This document shows, one piece after another, positions 1 to 12,507 of a DNA stretch of 64,000 bases. Location: positions 2,511,501-2,575,500 of the forward strand of contig OZ038473.1 of NCBI GenBank assembly GCA_964036295.1. Direction: 5' to 3'. The stretch comes from Plumapathes pennacea (Eukaryota; Cnidaria; Anthozoa; Antipatharia; Myriopathidae). The notes below the pieces were generated by a model. It ran no database searches and was not told where the DNA came from. It saw only the letters and a list, made by a program, of their open reading frames with translations. A program made the translations under genes and the position numbers. How positions within the stretch are numbered: position 1 is the stretch's first letter; each line of letters begins with the position of its first letter.

Positions 1-2111
1 GCACGAGTATGGCGGAGAGTATCACAGCACCCCATTGGGTTCGAGGGTGGCCACTTGTTTTTCGACCAGTTTAAGACTTCCTACTCCACCTGGGGCACTC
101 GCAAAGAACCAGCTCATCTTGTTTACAAACTTCCAGCACGTCCGACTGCGGAGAAAATAGAATCTGCTCTCGTTTTTGAGAGCCCCCTTGACCAGGAATC
201 CTTTATCAAATGTTGTGCGCCTAAACAGAGGAGGCACGCTCACCAAGCCTGTGTTATTGGCGTGACTTCAGACAGATGGATTGTCAGGCATTGTCTTGAC
301 TCGGGAGAGCTTCTTGAGCGAGTTTTTCTCTCCTTGAGTATCAGATTTAAACACGTCTTGTGGGAAACCGACTTGCAAAGAATAGTGGTAAAGTCAGTTC
401 ATTTAAAGCCCAGATCTGATGGTTTGAGAACTTTCCAGAGGCCTGCAAGTTCAGGTCTCTGTCCAATACTATACCTAGCATTGTTTGAGGTGGCCCCTTT
501 GAAATTTCTTGCCCTTGTTCCAGTCGAGAAAGCGATATTTGGCCAAGGAGTGGTGGATGTATCTCTTAGTATGGGCCTTCTGGGTGTTATGCATCAATCA
601 GGGAAAATCTGCTTCTACAGTTTGGACAAAATCCTAGAAGAAAACACATGCATTGCTCACCTACATAAACCATACTTCCCTCAAACAAGTAGTTCAGTTT
701 CAGCCGAGCAATGTCTTTGTGTGGGGAACTACCCACATGGGCTTCCCGTAAATGTGACTTTTGGATCGCGACCTCAAGTTCTGTTTGAATGTTCAAGCTA
801 CCAGCACATGATATCGTTTGGAGGACACCCTTGGCATTACATTGTCTGTCCACAGATGCAGCATAATGTATTTCATGTTAAATCGGTGGAGGAAAATGTG
901 CCAGTAAAGAGTGGAGTGTTGCAGAGTCATAGCTTGTCCTTGGAACCAGATCAGGCATATTTCCATGGTGATAACAGTGGGCATCTCCTTCATATTGGAC
1001 CTAATTTTGTAAAGTAAGGATAAAACTTGGGGAAGTAGAAAAAAGTATAGATAACTACAAAATGTTCTTCTACATGACAGAGTCAACAAACTGTCAGGCA
1101 GGCCAGGAGTCTCAGCCTAAATCAGTTGAGGGACTGAGTTCTCTGGAGGTGGGGGAGGGGTATTATTGGTAAGCTGAATGACTTTTACACAAGCATTGAG
1201 TGGAAATGTAGACATGTTTTCAGTTCATGAATGTCAGCTCAAAATAGTATTAGAACACATCATAGGCTGATGTTACTGTAGGTCTTAAAGTGTTGTGAGA
1301 GTTGGTGAGAAGAGATGGAGTGAGAGAAAGAGGGGAGTATTGCCATAGCCTATAGCCACATAAAGCTGTTTTCGGATGACTGTCGAAAGTAATTGTGTGA
1401 TTGCTTTGGTTTTGCGATTGCTATGCTTTCCAATATTGTCCTAACAACTGTAGCACCATTCTTGGCCAATCAAGAGCAAAAGAAAAACAAGTAGTGATGG
1501 CATGCCCTTACACTGCTAATTGGTTTGTAAAACCAATCGCAATTAAATGGTCTGATGTGTTTTTGCTCACCTCTGATTGGCTCTGTGATTGCTTTGTTTT
1601 TGGTTTTTGACAGTCATCCAAAAAGTATTGTACCTAATTGTACCTTTCATCTGTTTTCAGTTGCTTGAAACTCTGTCAAAAGTTAAATTCAGGAGCAGAA
1701 TCAACAGGATTTGAGCTGACGCCATGCTTTTTGCTGAACTTTGAACAGCGAACAGAAAGACAGTCAAACAACCAACAAGTAAGATTCACATCATCAGGAA
1801 GGTTGATCAAACAAAGACCGAATCAAGTTGATAGCAACACTGTTCAAGAAACAGTTATACAAGATGTTGATTATGAAGATGAGCTTGATATTTTGGTTGT
1901 TTTGTCGTCAAGGGAGTGTGACTCTGGCATCTGTGGGTGTATAGGTCTGTATGACAACCAAACAGGCTCCTTTATACGAGACATCAAGATTCATGAGTGG
2001 GATGAAGATGGAGATCACTGTATAATGATGGAGAGAGACGTCATTGTGCATGTGACGAAAAGTGTGGTGTCAAGGAAGTTTACTTGTTCACTATACCGTC
2101 TGATCCCATAA
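1..2111 (+). CDS. DCAF17: DCAF17-like protein, 5' partial, two exons seen (1-1013, 1661-2111)
   Basis: Substrate-receptor-type subunit of CUL4-DDB1 ubiquitin ligases, by homology to vertebrate DCAF17. The frame is open from base 1, so the 5' end lies outside the window. The first exon ends at 1013 before GTAAGG. The second begins at 1661 after a pyrimidine-rich stretch ending in TTTTCAG. Both share a phase (two bases plus one) and the stop is at 2109-2111. Landmarks recalled from the human protein are present: GGHPWHYIV, a YFHxDxSG...H(I/V)GPNxVK block just before the intron, and VDYEDELD near the C-terminus. Spacing between landmarks matches the human protein, so the right splice pair was probably chosen. 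A possible acceptor AG lies near base 27, so another exon junction may sit there. Identification is strong; the biochemical role is from family knowledge only. Confidence 0.88.
1365..1627. mobile_element. MITE-like inverted-repeat element in the DCAF17 intron
   Basis: The ends read TTTTCGGATGACTGTC and, in reverse, GACAGTCATCCAAAA, so the element is bounded by inverted repeats of about 15 bp. A relative with the same ends lies at 51178-51462. There is no coding capacity. Confidence 0.6.
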
Positions 2112-2595
2112 AAGCAGCCTCGGAAATGATTTACAATACATTATTTAGGACATTTTATTTTAATAACGTCCCATAATCATGGAGCGACATTAGGACAGTT
2201 TTAACTTTTTACAAGCTTCCAGTTCTAGATTATAATTCCATCCAACTTTTTCATAAATTATTGTAGATGCTTGCGTCAGACACAGGGAATAACGTTTACA
2301 ATGTTCGTGATTCAATATTTAAAGCTAAGAACGCCATTTTTGGTATCACAGTCTTCCCTCTTCGCTACTCAAAAACTATATCAATTTGAAGTTCCGGATT
2401 TTCTTGTGAGGCTCGGTAGGCCAAGCAATCATTTAGTAGGCCATTTCCGAGAAGCCTGTTGTTTCTGTATCAAAATTTATGAGGAATATGTTTTTTTTTT
2501 CCGCATGTTCACTTTTATGCAAAAGAAACTCGTTTTCATAAGAGCATCTTTGAGGGCTTTGTATAGGAATCGGCAAGCCCTCCATATCCTCGTAG
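2112..2595. other. 3' flank of DCAF17, no gene seen
   Basis: AT-rich sequence with no recognisable gene. No canonical AATAAA was found close to the DCAF17 stop, so its polyadenylation site is not placed. Confidence 0.5.
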
Positions 2596-2910
2596 GCCCG
2601 GGGGAATACTCCCATATATGAATCATACAGGTATGTGCCGCCCCAAAGGGTATCATTTTTAGCATTTTAGTTTAAAATAGGGTATCGATTTTGACCTTTG
2701 GTCTGGAAGAGGGTCGGAGATTTTGATATTTGGTCTGAAATAGGGTCGAAAATTGCACATTTTGGTCTGAAATAGGGTCGAAAATTGCAAATTTTGGTCT
2801 GAAGTAGGGTCGAAAATCGCAAATTTTAGTCTGAAATAGGGTAAGGGTTTTCAGTCCCGGGCGGCACACGCCCACCCAAAATTTTGAGGAGTATTCCCCC
2901 CGCCCGGGAT
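2596..2910. mobile_element. Non-autonomous element with CCCGGG ends and internal tandem repeats (copy 1)
   Basis: It starts with CCCGGGGGAATACTCCC and ends with the near reverse complement GGAGTATTCCCCCCGCCCGGG. The inside holds about six units of roughly 32 bp built on GGTCTGAAATAGGGTCG (about 2699-2845), with sequence drift between units. A second copy in the same orientation lies at 59291-59691 and shares the motif GGTATGTGCCGCCCCAAAGG near the left end. No open frame of note. Confidence 0.7.
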
Positions 2911-4690
2911 AAACTGTCGCCAGCGTAGGCGTTGAACGCTGTAGGGTGGACATGTAGTGGGAGTATACGTTATACCCCGGACATGTAGTTTGTCACATCC
3001 CGTGACTCGGATCACTGGCCCGAAACTGATCCTGTTTTGCTGTCGTTTTGGGGCGTCTAATCCTTCCTTCCTTTCGTCATTTCTCATTGATTTCCGTTCC
3101 TATTCCATAGTGAAAATAGGATTGGCAATTTATCGACGTTTATTTATTTATTTACTTATTTTTTCCTTTTTTCGCGCTCATTGCTATAGTTCGACCTGAC
3201 GTGATGTCGTATGGAAATTTACTCGCTGCCGGAAATTAAAACTAAATTACAGAAGCGAACTCTTATCAGATCGAGATCTTATTGAGGTCGAGATTGTATA
3301 CAAGATTTATACGCCAGGTTAAGGAAACCCATACGGTGATGATGTCAGTTAAAAATTGTAAAAATGATCATCATATGCACTGTCCGACACGGACTACAAC
3401 AGACTTATTTTCTTCTAAACCTTTACACTGTTGACACTGAAGCTTATAAAATATCTGATCGCGGCATATTTTGAAACAGAATATGTTGTACTATGACTTG
3501 CCATAGTGACCGCTCTCATCGACATAAAGCCATATCATCTTTGTATTTACATTTAGCTATACTCGTAAGTTTGGATAGATATGAGTGCTAATGTTTGATC
3601 ACCAGTGGGGTTTCATAAGAACGCTGGGCGATATTTACCAGCGCGTTACTGATTGACCTTATCTTTGTACAATCACACGCATGCACACGGAAGTCACTTA
3701 CTCCTGTTTTATATTCCGTTGTTAATATATTGCTGTACTCTTAGTTCCACATTTCATCTGTAAAAGTGCATGTTCGATCCCTGCGTATGTTCTGCCGGAT
3801 TCGTGATGCCTTTTCATGACGCGTGACTTTTGCGAAAAAAAGCGTGGGCGAGAAAAGGTCGCGGGCGGATGAATAATTGTCTTCGTTCTCGATTTAGCAA
3901 GAATACATGTTGGTATGCCAGTACGTGCTTTCTGCAATAAGAGGAGTGGCACGTATACTCAGAGAAAATAAACGTCGACTGATGCATCAATTCGTCTCCG
4001 TGCCTGTTTTTCTTTACAGCTTTTTATTTTGTCGAAAAAATTGACATTGAACTCCCAAAGTTTCCGATTTAAATTTGGCCACTCGAGTAGACTATATAAT
4101 CTTACTGAATATCCGGATAAATCGTGCTCGGAGAGCTCCACACGTGTTGTGATTAACCTAATTTAGTTGCCAGCTTAATCTGAGTTTCAAGTGTTTATTT
4201 CAGTTCCGATGATACACCCTCGCAAATCAAGCACGCATCACTTCCGCTTTTATCAATTTTTGGTCGAAATCGCCTTTTCGACTCGCATTGGAAAAAACAG
4301 AGCAGAACTGGTAAGACAACTGGTATCGGTTTCCTTTGTTAGGAAGTCGTCATCTTCCGGACAATGCTGAAATTTCTCTCCACCCCTTCATAAATAACTC
4401 ACACTGACCTGCCTGTTCAGACGGGGGACTCGGGGCTAGTGACGACAGATTGGATTATTCAATACAACTGAAAAACGAAAATTGGTTTAAAAATTATGTC
4501 TGACTGAAAGAAATTTGCGTCAAACACGGCATTATTCGTATTGGACTCATTTCTCCCGTAAATTATCGTCGTGGCTTGACAACGTTCCTCCCGCCGAACC
4601 AGGCCTTTTTTATGACGACGCCTAGATTCCTCTCGAAACACGTCATAGCAAGTCATTTGCATATATGATGAAGTCACATTTTTCGTAGTA
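2911..4690. other. Intergenic region, no gene seen
   Basis: About 1.8 kb between the repeat element and the presumed first exon of the large zinc-finger gene. No coding signal or RNA gene was recognised. The distal part probably holds the promoter of the zinc-finger gene, but no specific element could be identified. Confidence 0.4.
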
Positions 4691-4811
4691 CGAATGTTGA
4701 GGTATGGCGAGCGCTTTCCAGGTCAAACGTCTGCTGGCTAAGAAAAGATAGCTCCTGGCTGGAACACCGTCGTAAGGGTACTGCAAAGTTTATCGACAAA
4801 GGAACTTCTTG
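4690..4811 (+). other. Possible 5' non-coding exon of the large zinc-finger gene, with a 15-codon upstream ORF
   Basis: A short ORF (ATG at 4704, stop at 4749-4751) is followed by a good donor, TTCTTG|GTGAGT, at 4811/4812. If spliced to the acceptor at 7384/7385 this would be the 5' leader of the zinc-finger gene. The upstream boundary is a guess. RNA evidence is needed, so confidence is low. Confidence 0.3.
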
Positions 4812-6988
4812 GTGAGTAAAGCCCTTTTACGCTGCGAAATGTACATGTGTTATGCTATTTGTGCACGTATAGGCGAATATGATGTCACTTCTATCGAACT
4901 ATAATCAGTAATTCTTTTGATCTATTTGCGATTGTCCGTGCAGTTTGTTGTTCTGCTCTTATTGCTTTTTCTCGTATGAAGATACTACGACATAAACGCT
5001 TTGGCAATTGTCTTATTCGAGTCTCGTGGCCTTGGTAATGTCGGTGGACGTTGCATAAAGACTTACCGCCTCGAAGGAAGATACTAAACTTCGCGCTATC
5101 CGCCTTTGCGCCGAGTTTTTGAGTGCCTAGCAGAGGATCGTGATTTAAGTGTTCGTCTTTGATTCAAACGAACTCTCTTGCTTTTCTGACAGATCTATGG
5201 GCCGCTTGATTTGCAATATCAACTGACTTCGCGTGAAATAATAGTTTGCTAGCTTGTCTAGTCAACGAAGCGAGACATGCAACGAAGTCTTTAGTTCCGC
5301 GCAGTAAAGAAAATGATTAACCTCTTGGATTACTTCGGCGTTTCGCCTGTTGTCTTGTAAACTGAATGAAGAAATTATTAATCGAACCAGCTCGATATAT
5401 GCTATATCATCGCTTGTGTGACCATATAATAATCTACTTTTTGCAATATTGCAACAGGAAGTTGACCAAGGCTATATTATTCACGTGCTGTGTCGTGTAG
5501 ACTTTGAAACGGCGATACCTTCACATAGAAAGATAGCTATTAATTTTTCAGAAGAGTGTCGTGGTAAATATATTTCCCGTAGTTGTAAATCTGGACCCGT
5601 AACATTTACCTTTATTTTTAGCGACTTTGACGTTTGACCCAAATGCTAAACAGATTATAATCCCGACACATCCCAGAAGGGTTTTATTTCTGTACCTTCG
5701 GTCTTTGCGTTATTCTCTCGGATTATCACTGTTACATTTGAAGGGATCGGGCAACTCTGATGGTTCTTAATTAATGGAAAGAAAGATTTGCTTGAAAATA
5801 TACAATTATCGTGTTCAATATTGTCTGAAAAATCAGTTCGTGCAAACAACACGAGTCTGCATATGTTGTCGTGACGTTGATTATTGACCTCTTGAAAAAT
5901 AAATAGGTGTACAAATAAAGAAAATCTACCTTGAGCCTTCCATAAAAAATTCAAATTTTTCATCAAACAGAGTTTTTGAGACCATTATCTTTGCCACATC
6001 TTTCTTGCATATTGATTTTACATCACCATACACAAAGTCTAGCCACAATCACTGAGGGTGAATGGTCAACCTCTTGTTGATAAGTGTGTGGGTGGAGAAA
6101 CATCCATGATCTATCTTCATAAACACTTGCATGATTGTAAATGTTTCAGACAAATATTCCTTTGCCTCACATTTATTGTACTACATGTGCATATATATCT
6201 AGTCATAAGAATAGACCCCTTTGTGGTATTGAATGCATGATGGGATACTCAGGGCAAGAACAAATTGCCCACAATCAGAACCACTGAAAGCTTGCAAATG
6301 ACAATTTGGAGTGTTTCGAAGTTCCACCGATCAGAAAAGTGAATGTATAATGCAGTTTATTTGCCCTGATTATCCATCATGCATTCAGTATCATAAAGGC
6401 TAGGGGTCATTAAATAATCAACAACAAGAAAAATATTTAATGTAGTTCCTGCAGATATTTTTCCTTAGTTTTAAATTTCTATTTTGTGACTGAAACCTCT
6501 GCTTGAATTTAAAAAAAATGGTAAAACATAGGAAAGTATAGAGTTTGCTTATTTGTAGAAATTATGTTCAAAGTTGGAAGGCCTTCCTCTGGATTTCATA
6601 AAACCTGACTCATTTCATTTACATCATTTCATTTAATTACAGTTTTATTTGCTTGTAATATTTTTATTGTACCACAATATTTTGGTCATTAAATTTTCAT
6701 TTTGAAGCAGACAATATCTCACAAAGCACTGTCATAGTTGACCTTTGGCTATAGAGATCTTTTTGTGTGATTAAAAAAGTAATATATATTTTAAATAACA
6801 TTTTGTTGACATCATCTTATGGTAAAAAATATATATATAATAGAATCTTGTGATTATATGTTCTGGTTATACTGTAGTCCCTATTTATACATTTCTTTAC
6901 AAATTGAAGTGGAGCCACTTCTATTAGAACTTGGGGGACACCACATGTTAAACAATGCAGTGTGATTATAAAGAGGGTTACTCAGGGA

Positions 6989-7015
6989 GGGGGGGGGGGG
7001 GGGGGGGGGGGGGGG
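6989..7015. repeat. Poly-G tract of about 27 bases
   Basis: An uninterrupted G run just upstream of a piggyBac-like MITE, in the presumed first intron of the zinc-finger gene. Such runs are assembly- and length-unstable. Confidence 0.9.
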
Positions 7016-7078
7016 TAGGGGGTCAGCCCCTGGTCCCCAAGCCAACTTTTCTCCATATAAACAAGACCCTTTTCTCCT

Positions 7079-7291
7079 TTAATTCTTTGCTCCCAAGGAG
7101 TGATCAACTTCTATATTCCCCTCCAACCTCTCATCAAAGATTATATGATACAGCATGGGGAATTTGCCATTTGTTATTGTACTCAGATGAAAGCTGATTT
7201 TGCTCTCAATTCTCACTACATCACTTGTACATTTTCTTCTAAAAAAAGGTTGGGAGAATCTGTGTTTTGAGCTTGGGTGTGAAAGGGTTAA
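7079..7291. mobile_element. piggyBac-like MITE, family A copy 1 (divergent)
   Basis: Flanked by TTAA on both sides. The right end carries the family signature TTGGGTGTGAAAGGG, and the left end is degenerate (CTTTGCTCCCAAGGAG). The length of about 205 bp and inner motifs (GAGTGATCAACTT, GGTTGGGAGAATCTG) match the copies at 21.4, 29.8, 41.8 and 45.1 kb. Confidence 0.7.
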
Positions 7292-7400
7292 TAAAGTTTC
7301 TCTGATATCTACAAAGTTCTCATACAGGTGTCCAATAAGCTTACACATGCTGTAAAATAATGCAGTTTTTCTTTTCTGTTTTAGTGGCATTGTAGCTGTT

Positions 7401-8042
7401 ATGCTTGCAGCTGAAGGCATAAAGGTGCTGTACAAGACTCTAAACAACATCTCACTCAAACACTCAGCACCAGCATATGAAATGAATCAAGAACTACAGG
7501 AAAGGGAGAGTAAAAGCAACACAGTCAGGCCTGATGATAGAGGCCTGGGAAGGAGCCCAAGCCCTGCTGCAAAGAGCCTGGCTCCAGTTGTTGAAGAGCC
7601 AGAGGAGGAAGAGGACGAGAATAAGATGAACAATCACGTGACAGTACTCACTCCAGCTGATAATGAAAGGTGGGTTGCATTCTTGAGTTGTCACATGCAG
7701 TTTTTCTGGAAATCTTTCTGTTCAAAGGTATGAAAAGAGCAAACGTTTAATAGAATATAGCAGGGTCACTGTCTCGACCCCGGCCCAGGATTGTATATTA
7801 AAATGTAAGGCCCGTTTCAAACGTCGCGCCACTGCCGTGCCGAACTCAATGAAATGAGCAAAATCCATTGTTTGAGCTAGTTTGCATTGAGTTCCGCATG
7901 GCAGTAGCGCGACGTTTGAAACGGGCCTGAAGGGCTAAAAGCCTCCATCCAAAATTTTTTGACCATAAAATAACTTTATATGACCTCCAAAAGTGACCAT
8001 GCATTTTGCAGTTGCTCTCGAGTTAGCTTTCGGATCACTGAT

Positions 8043-8076
<34 letters not shown>

Positions 8077-11000
8077 GGCAGGTTGTGGGTGTGCGGTCAC
8101 TGTAACAAGAGCTTCGGCTCCTCGCGTGCGCTCAAGATCCACGAGGTGAAACAACACGAGAGCTCCTCGCGCCACTTCCTGAAGTGCGGCAACTGTGACG
8201 AGGTGTTCGAGCACACGAACCTATTGCAGATCCACATGCGCGTTCACCACAACGTGCGCCTGCGATGTCTGCGCTGTAAGGACATGTTTGACAACCCGGC
8301 CATGTTAAGGGTGCATTTCAAAGAGCATCACTCTGACCCGATCTGCCTCGCGTGCGGTCTCAAGTTTGATCACGACAAGCTTCTCAGGCTTCACATGGAG
8401 CATTATCACAAAGTCGGCGGCAGAGCGAGTAAGAAAGACGTCATGGCCTTCTGTGAAGAGCTCAGCGTCAAGATGGCTACTCCGCCAAATGACGACGTCT
8501 CCACTGACTCGCCTCCAGGCTCTGAAGGGCAAAACAGCCTGCGCGGGAGCCTAAAAACTGAAGAGATGGAAATAGAAGCTGAGCGGGAGAATGAACAGAG
8601 TAGCGACGAGATGGGAGAGGAAGAAGAAAAGGACTATTGCGCAGTCACTGAAAAAAAATCCGAGAGACAGTTTGTCCGAGAGGACAGACGTTCCCCACGG
8701 CGATCACCACTGCTTGCCGCGGAGCTGAAAAGGGATGAAGTGACGCGCACGCGCAGAGCCTTCCAGCCTTACAGCGATGAGAAGACAGAATCAGTTGTTC
8801 CGCGCGACGATGAAACGCCGCACGAGATACACGAGAAAACTGATGACGTCAAAATGACGTCAGCTATTGTAGAGGCACGGAATCTGCAGTCTCAGAGACC
8901 AAGCGTCATCGCCACTGTTTCTTGCAGTGAGCGTTCGGGTCCCAGGACGACGAAGAACGAAAAAGCTTGGGACTTAGAGAGCAGAGTTGTTCGAGAGGAA
9001 CTGCCCTCAACGATACACGAATTGCGGGCCGACTCGCGGAGTCCGGCGCTGAAAGACGAACCCTTGGAACCACCAGATGATCGGAAATTTTGGGAGGAAG
9101 AATGTGTGGCTTTCGAGCAGGACAAGCTGATGGCAAGGCGGCCCGCGCCTCGGTGCAATCGCTGCCAGCAGTCATTTCCCTCCAAAATGGAGTACCTTCA
9201 TCATTTGATCTCCCATCAAAATGAAGAGAGTCGCTCAGAAGGAGGTAGCGACCAGAATGACACAGAGAACCACCCCTGTGATGGCAGGAGACTCGACTTT
9301 CGTGGGGTCAAAAGATGGTCAGTCCCTGATATCCGTAGGCCCGTTCCGGGTTTTAGCGGCCGCTTTTCTGAGCTACACGCTGTCAAGAGACACTCCGTCC
9401 CGGAGATTCGCCCGTACCCCGTACAGTCTGATAGCGCTGGTTCCCGCAGCAGAGGTGTGTACGGTACTGTGGCTTGCTCAGAGTGTATGGACGTGTTTTT
9501 TGACTCGCGATCCTGCAAAATCCACATCGAGAAGTGTCACACGAAACCAGAGTGTCGGGAGTGTGGTCTAAGATTTGATCACAAAAACTTGCATAAAATC
9601 CATATGAATTCGTATCACAGCACTAACCCGCTGCTCCAGTGTTACCACTGTGGACAACAGTTCAAAGAACGCGCTGAGTTCGTCAGTCACGTCACTTCGC
9701 ACGAGAAGCGGGCGGCGCCGTCTTCGGATGCGAAGAGCCCCGAGCGAGTGAGAGACATTGCAGCCGACCGATCAGCGAACGTTGAGTCGGAGATTCTCGG
9801 AAGGGAGTCGGGCTCACCTCGTCACAGCGAGGAAGCCGATGAATCACGCAAAGTGCAGAGAGAAGAGCGCCGGGAGACGCGTACCAGGATTTTTATGCCG
9901 CAGTTTCGGGATGTCCAGTACGAGAGTCGACAAGCGAGTCGTGCGTTCTCTCATCTTGATGGGGAGCAACGTTTGGAGGGCCACACTAGCGCCGTTGAGT
10001 CGCAGCTCGAGAAATGCAGTCCTCAGATGAACGGGCTTGTTAATACCTTGACATCGGAACGACCTCGGGTAGTTGGTCCTGCAGCCGAGATGACATCGGA
10101 ACGACCTCGTGCGGTCGGTCCTGCAGCCAAGACGACATCGGAACGACCTCGGGCGGTCGGTCCTGCAGTCGAGACGACATCGGAACGACCTCGGGCTGTC
10201 AGTCCTGCAGCCGAGAAGGAAACGCAACCAGATGACCGAAGTATAGTGGTAGCTTTAAAACCATCACAAGATTACAAAGCCGACAGTAAGATCGGTGCAC
10301 CTCCGCCGCTCATTCCAGTTCGCCAGAGCCCAACAACCAAAACTGAAGCGTCCGTCGACGAGAGAAACTCTGTCGATGAGTGTGGCGGACCCCCTCGTGC
10401 ATTCCAGCCTCATCGTCTCTCACAGTCTCGAATTTCCGCCGTTCCAGTGGATTTTAGGCCATCGGGTTCGTTTCTACCGTGGGGTCACATGAAGGGACGC
10501 GATGGTGCAGCGCCAGAGGTGCCTAAGAATATGCACATGGTGGATGTTCAGCATCTATCTAAAGAGGCCCTCCTGAATTCACTGTGCTTGAGAAGGCGCG
10601 CAAGTGCCCCAGAGCTAACGGGCTTGTACAGGCCAAAGCTGGTGGAATCAGTGAAAGATCGTAATGCAGTTGCAGTCACGAGACCTTCCGCCGAACCTGA
10701 CGATGAGGAGCAGAAGGAGACGAAAATGCCTGACCGGCGAGGGATGAATGTTTTGCCCACGTCGACAAGTTTTCGCGCACGGCAAATGGCGATGAGTTAC
10801 CAGCCAAGGCGAAGCCAACCCGGGGACTTCACATGTCAACGCTGTGGAATCTTCTTTGGCCATAAGAAGCTGCTTAAGATTCACTTGGATTCGTACCATG
10901 GCAACAATCAGTCGCTGCAGTGTCTTCAGTGCAATCGTAGTTTTGACGACCGCGCGAAGTTCCTCGACCACGTCGTAGCCCATCAGGATGGAGGTGAAAT

Positions 11001-12507
11001 TCCACCAACGGAACTGTCCAACCTTCAACGTCGTAAGCGTTCCGCCCCCGAGGTCGCGCTTCGTTCATCCACAGCTCGTTTAGAGTCGCTCTACAACAAG
11101 GCGATCATGAACTCCAAAAGAGCGAGGTTAGATAACACCGAGAAGGATTCGGCTAGGTCCGAAGACCCGAGTTCCTCCCGAAGTGTAAGCCCTCGGTCTG
11201 ACGAAGACGTGCCGAGTGCTAGTCGGCAGGAAGTCGACTTGTCGGAAGGAGACGAGGAGGCGGCGAACTTCTGTTTCGTTTGCGGGAAGTCGTTTGAGAG
11301 CGGGAAAGAGCTGGATCAACACGTTTCGTCGCACGCGGTGCTGGACGGTGACGGGCGATACTGTTGCTCGCTGTGCCAAAAGACTTTTGATAACCACAGG
11401 AAGTTGGAGATTCACACGCGCAGCCACACGGGTTTCAAACCGCACAAGTGTGAATACTGCGGCCGTTGTTTCCCGTATTACAGCTCGTATTACTATCACA
11501 AAATGACGCACACGGATCAAAGGCCCCATAAGTGTGCGGTGTGCGGCAAGGGCTTTATACAGGCGAGATATCTACGTGCGCACCTCAAGAACCACAAAGA
11601 GGGAGACTCGGCTCCGGATGAAAACATGTCGGACAAGACGGAAAAAGCCAAAGAAGGCGCTTCACAAAGTGAGGGACTTGTTCAGATCAAAATAGAACTC
11701 AATGACCATCACCAGCAATTCATGGCGGGAAGGATCGTTGATCTTGAGAAAGAGGCAGCTAGAGATTCTGAGCGCCATGGATGTGCGAATGACTACAGCG
11801 GAGAAACTAAAAGTGACCAAGCAGCGATCAGTGAGGCAGAAATATGGAATAGGCGACATCGTGTAGGCGTGGCGACCAAGCACGAATCGGCCGCCAGTGA
11901 GACGACGAGCGTGGAAGAGGAGGGTCTCAACTCCACACAACGAGTGTGCCTTCCGGACACGAAGCTCGACAAAGTGGAGGTGGTGAAAAGCAAAGGCTGC
12001 AAGCCAGTCGTCATGGTTCAGTCTCCAGCCAACGGAGCGACCCCGAAGCATGACCAAAGCAACGCCGAAATGATGCCGAAGCATGACCGAAGCGGCGCCG
12101 AAGTGACGCACAAGCATAACCGAAGCGAGCCCGAAGCGACACCGAAGCCTGGGAAACGCTACCAGTGCAAACACTGCCAGAAGTTATTCAGCTCCTACAG
12201 CAGTCTCCACGTGCACAAGCGTAAACACACAGGTCATCGGCCATACACCTGCAAGTACTGCAACAAGCCGTTCGCGCACGCCAGCGGTATGAAGCGTCAC
12301 GTGAGGTGCCACACCGGAGAGAGGCCGTACCCGTGTACCTACTGTTCGTCAGCATTCGCCGACCGTGGTGCACTGCGGTCGCACATTAGGACGCACACAG
12401 GCGAAAGGCCTTATAAGTGCGACTTGTGTGAGAAGACTTTCACTCAGTCCAGTTCCCTACGCGTACACAAGAAGACTGTGCACATGCAAAACAGAGGGGC
12501 TGTTTGA
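7401..12507 (+). CDS. Large C2H2 zinc-finger protein, 18 fingers (exons 7401-7669, 8082-12507)
   Basis: Predicted nuclear DNA-binding protein of about 1564 residues. The first coding exon ends at 7669 (AG|GTGGGT) and joins at 8082 to restore an Arg codon. Eighteen C2H2 fingers occur in clusters: four at about 90-200, one near 446, three at about 554-630, two at about 1006-1057, four at about 1152-1260 and four at about 1449-1559. Only the last block has canonical HTGERPY-type linkers. Between clusters lie long charged, low-complexity stretches. An acidic EEPEEEEDE run is in the first exon, and four copies of a 14-residue TSERPRxVxPAxxx repeat are near the middle. The first exon is open upstream of the chosen ATG back to its acceptor at 7384, so the true start may lie in an earlier exon. 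No specific orthologue was recognised. Confidence 0.85.
7808..7928. mobile_element. Short palindromic MITE in the zinc-finger gene intron
   Basis: A 121-bp element with perfect 21-bp terminal inverted repeats (AGGCCCGTTTCAAACGTCGC and one more base). The similarity continues inward as GAACTCAATG/CATTGAGTTC, so it can fold into one long hairpin. It lies between the two coding exons. Confidence 0.75.
8042..8077 (+). repeat. (TTG)n microsatellite forming the polypyrimidine tract of a splice acceptor
   Basis: About eleven TTG units run directly into TGGCAG, the acceptor of the main zinc-finger exon. The apparent poly-Cys reading through it is not protein. Confidence 0.75.
10051..10218 (+). repeat. 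Four tandem 42-bp coding repeats
   Basis: Four in-frame units of 42 bp inside the zinc-finger gene encode a 14-residue motif starting TSERPR. Units differ by a few bases (for example VVGPAAEM, AVGPAAKT, AVGPAVET, AVSPAAEK), which indicates fairly recent expansion. Confidence 0.9.

Noticed and set aside
7993-8081. Open frame giving a poly-Cys stretch before the first zinc finger
   Set aside because: It is the intronic (TTG)n microsatellite in front of the splice acceptor; the upstream exon at 7401-7669 joins in phase at 8082.
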